A program made the translations under genes and the position numbers. From Planctomycetota bacterium (lineage in GTDB: Bacteria; Planctomycetota; Phycisphaerae; UBA1845): 5,851 nt of DNA. Position 1 is the stretch's first letter, and each line of letters opens with the position of its first letter. The notes beneath the pieces are model-generated. The model saw only the letters and a program-made list of their open reading frames with translations. It ran no database searches and was not told where the DNA came from. The stretch spans positions 1 to 5,851 of the forward strand of contig JAJRUK010000394.1 of assembly GCA_024277835.1 (NCBI GenBank), written 5' to 3'. Below are positions 4,118 to 5,851 of the stretch, piece after piece.

Positions 4118-5851
4118 CTACGAGCGAGCGACCGTCGATTCCTTACCGCCAAACACCTCGTAAAGCAGCGGCAAAACGAAAAGCGTTAGTATTGTTGAGG
4201 TCACGATACCTCCGATGACGACAGTGGCCAGGGGACGCTGTACCTCGGCACCGACGCCGGTCGAGATGGCCATGGGCATAAAGCCGACTGCGTCTGTGAC
4301 CGCCGTGGCCAACACCGGGCGAAGTCGCTGCATTGCCGCTGTCGTCACCGCTTGATGCAAACTCGCGCCGGCTTCTCTGAGCGGCCTAATCGCTGAAACC
4401 AGTATCTGGCCGTTGAGGACCGCGATACCACCGAGAACGATGAACCCTACGGCAGCGCTCACGCTGAAAGGAAGCCCAGCAAACTGCAAGGCCAGGACAG
4501 CGCCGACCATCGCAAACGGAATGCCCGTATAGATGAGCAGCACATCCCGAAGGCTCTTGAGGCTGAAGAACAGAAGGAAGAACACGAGGATCAGCGTGAG
4601 CGGAACGAGAATGCTCAAGCGGAGTCTTGCACGTTCCAGATTCTCAAACTGCCCGCCCCAGTTGATGACGTAGCCCTCGGGCAGTGAAATCTCCTTGTCG
4701 ATTCGTGCTTTCGCCTCCGCGACAAAGGACGTTGTATCTCTTCCTACGACATTGCATTGAACGCGAATCAGTCGGCGACTCCACTCGCGATTGATCGTGG
4801 ATGCCCCTTCCGTATCTTCAATCTGGGCGAGCTCACTGAGTGGTACGCGCGGTCCGATCTCGGTTGGAATGAGCGTTCGGGCAAGCAGATCGCTGTCCGC
4901 CCGGTACTCATCGGGAAGCCGCACCACAAGCGGAAACTTCCGCTGCCCCTCAAAGATTTCCCCCACACGCCGAGTACCTATAGTCTCCACGAAATCGAGC
5001 ACGTTACGCGCGGGAATCCCGTATCGGGCGATCTTCTTTCGGTCCACCCGAATTCGTAGCGTCGGTTGCCCTGTCACCTGGTCCACCGCGATGTCCGATA
5101 CCCCGTCAATCTCCACGAGGATATCCTGAACAAGATTACTCAGACGGATGAGTTCGTCGAAGTCGTCACCGTAAATCTTGATACCCAGGTCGGAGCGAAT
5201 GCCCGAGATCATTTCGTTGATGCGCATCTCGATGGGCTGCGTGAACACCTGATTCAGGCCGGGTAGATCCGCAAGCTCCTGCTGCATGAGTGAGCTTAGT
5301 TCGGCCTGCGTATTTGCACGCGTCCAGTTATCACGCGTTTTGAGCGCGATGAAGATGTCGGTTAGTTCGATCCCCATCGGGTCCGTCGCAACTTCTGCCG
5401 CCCCGATGCGACTCCACACATTACGAATTTCATCCGGGAACTTCTCAAGCAGCAGGCGTTCGATGCGAGAATTGTAGGCAACCGATTCATCAATCGCCAC
5501 GCCAGCGAGTCGTATCGTATTGATGACCATGGAACCCTCACTGAGACGCGGAATGAACTCGCCTCCGAGGCGCAAGGCCGAAAGAGCGGTCGCCACAAGT
5601 AGCACAGCCACGGCGGGCAAAACGATGACCCGCAGCCGCAAAGCCCAATTGAGGAGCAATCCGTAACCCGAGACCAGGGCACGCCCAACGAGACCAGCGT
5701 TCTCGCTCACCTTTCGCGGTAGGAAGTAGTAGCCCAAGATGGGTGAGAGCGTTACGGAAACGATGAGCGCCCCCATCAAAGCAAAGATGAAAGTCCAGGC
5801 CATGGGTCGAAACATTTTACCTTCGATACCCTCAAGCATGAGGATCGGGAA
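4118..5851 (-). CDS. czcA: CzcA-type heavy-metal RND efflux pump, C-terminal 577 aa (partial)
   Basis: This is the inner-membrane proton-driven pump of a tripartite metal efflux system that passes divalent cations through a fusion protein and an outer-membrane channel. Only the C-terminal part is present. The frame is open to the window edge and its first visible residues (FPILMLEGIEGKMF) match the conserved segment in the middle of HME-RND pumps, so the Met at 5837-5839 is internal and roughly 450 N-terminal residues lie outside. Visible in order are a membrane segment (about 19-44), another (about 72-94), EFIPRLSEGSM (98-108), a large periplasmic region with RINEMISGIRSD (210-221) and GQFENLERA (400-408), then five closing membrane helices including VLNGQILVS (478-486), RLRPVLATA (509-517) and GAEVQRPLATVVIGG (534-548). 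The periplasmic wording is closer to CzcA than to CusA (Cu/Ag), agreeing with the Zn/Cd-type ATPase that follows. The proton-relay and metal-site Asp/Glu residues of TM4 are not in view, so specificity is inferred. The fusion-protein and outer-membrane genes probably lie upstream, beyond the right edge. Confidence 0.93.
   Translation of the reverse strand, partial: FPILMLEGIEGKMFRPMAWTFIFALMGALIVSVTLSPILGYYFLPRKVSENAGLVGRALVSGYGLLLNWALRLRVIVLPAVAVLLVATALSALRLGGEFIPRLSEGSMVINTIRLAGVAIDESVAYNSRIERLLLEKFPDEIRNVWSRIGAAEVATDPMGIELTDIFIALKTRDNWTRANTQAELSSLMQQELADLPGLNQVFTQPIEMRINEMISGIRSDLGIKIYGDDFDELIRLSNLVQDILVEIDGVSDIAVDQVTGQPTLRIRVDRKKIARYGIPARNVLDFVETIGTRRVGEIFEGQRKFPLVVRLPDEYRADSDLLARTLIPTEIGPRVPLSELAQIEDTEGASTINREWSRRLIRVQCNVVGRDTTSFVAEAKARIDKEISLPEGYVINWGGQFENLERARLRLSILVPLTLILVFFLLFFSLKSLRDVLLIYTGIPFAMVGAVLALQFAGLPFSVSAAVGFIVLGGIAVLNGQILVSAIRPLREAGASLHQAVTTAAMQRLRPVLATAVTDAVGFMPMAISTGVGAEVQRPLATVVIGGIVTSTILTLFVLPLLYEVFGGKESTVARS

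Noticed and set aside
5837..5839. ATG at 5839 (- strand) as the start of the RND gene
   Set aside because: The frame continues open to the window edge as Phe-Pro-Ile-Leu, matching the conserved segment before GIEGKMF in full-length pumps, so this Met is internal.
1..5851. CRISPR arrays, tRNA or rRNA genes, insertion-sequence ends
   Set aside because: I looked for regularly spaced repeats, cloverleaf-like segments and terminal inverted repeats and saw none that were convincing.

Overview
The window is bacterial. It joins a small mobile-element-like gene set on the left (+ strand, about 1-1700) to a heavy-metal efflux operon on the right (- strand, 1906 to the right edge). The sequence is moderately GC-rich, all starts can be ATG, and purine-rich ribosome binding sites are visible for the three left-hand genes. 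There is no rRNA or tRNA to place the organism. The style of the proteins (a MDCP-x-E type P1B ATPase, a short clamp-loader-like AAA+ protein, a compact serine recombinase) makes me think of Planctomycetota or another environmental Gram-negative. That is an impression, not a demonstration. The RND pump does imply a two-membrane cell.

Left block (+): a 74-75 residue protein with a Cys/His zinc-ribbon-like pattern (16-243); a strong intrinsic terminator hairpin with a UACG tetraloop (256-285); a 225-residue clamp-loader-like AAA+ ATPase without room for the collar domain (303-980); and, 14 bp later, a 228-residue serine recombinase with all catalytic residues visible (995-1681). Tight packing, a stop/start overlap at the left edge and this gene content fit a prophage, plasmid or integrative element.

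Junction (1682-1905): 224 bp without a convincing gene, lying between converging genes. Its left end holds a perfect 6-bp inverted repeat overlapping the recombinase stop and a cluster of short CTGAGAA/CTGGA direct repeats. These could be a recombinase or regulator site, or chance.

Right block (-): the C-terminal part of a CzcA-type heavy-metal RND pump (4118 to the right edge, gene start outside the window), then 55 bp, then a complete P1B-2 type Zn/Cd/Pb-transporting ATPase (1906-4062). Together they would move divalent metal from cytoplasm to periplasm (ATPase) and from periplasm out of the cell (RND pump with membrane-fusion and outer-membrane partners, presumably encoded upstream beyond the window).

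Main points for a second look: the ATPase has His-Trp where the family has the near-invariant His-Pro; the AAA+ protein looks like a clamp-loader ATPase reduced to its AAA+ core and sits directly upstream of a recombinase; arginine codon use differs between recombinase and ATPase; and the junction carries structured repeats. I did not find a clearly new defence or regulatory system. Whether the metal genes are cargo of the element or its chromosomal flank cannot be decided from this window.
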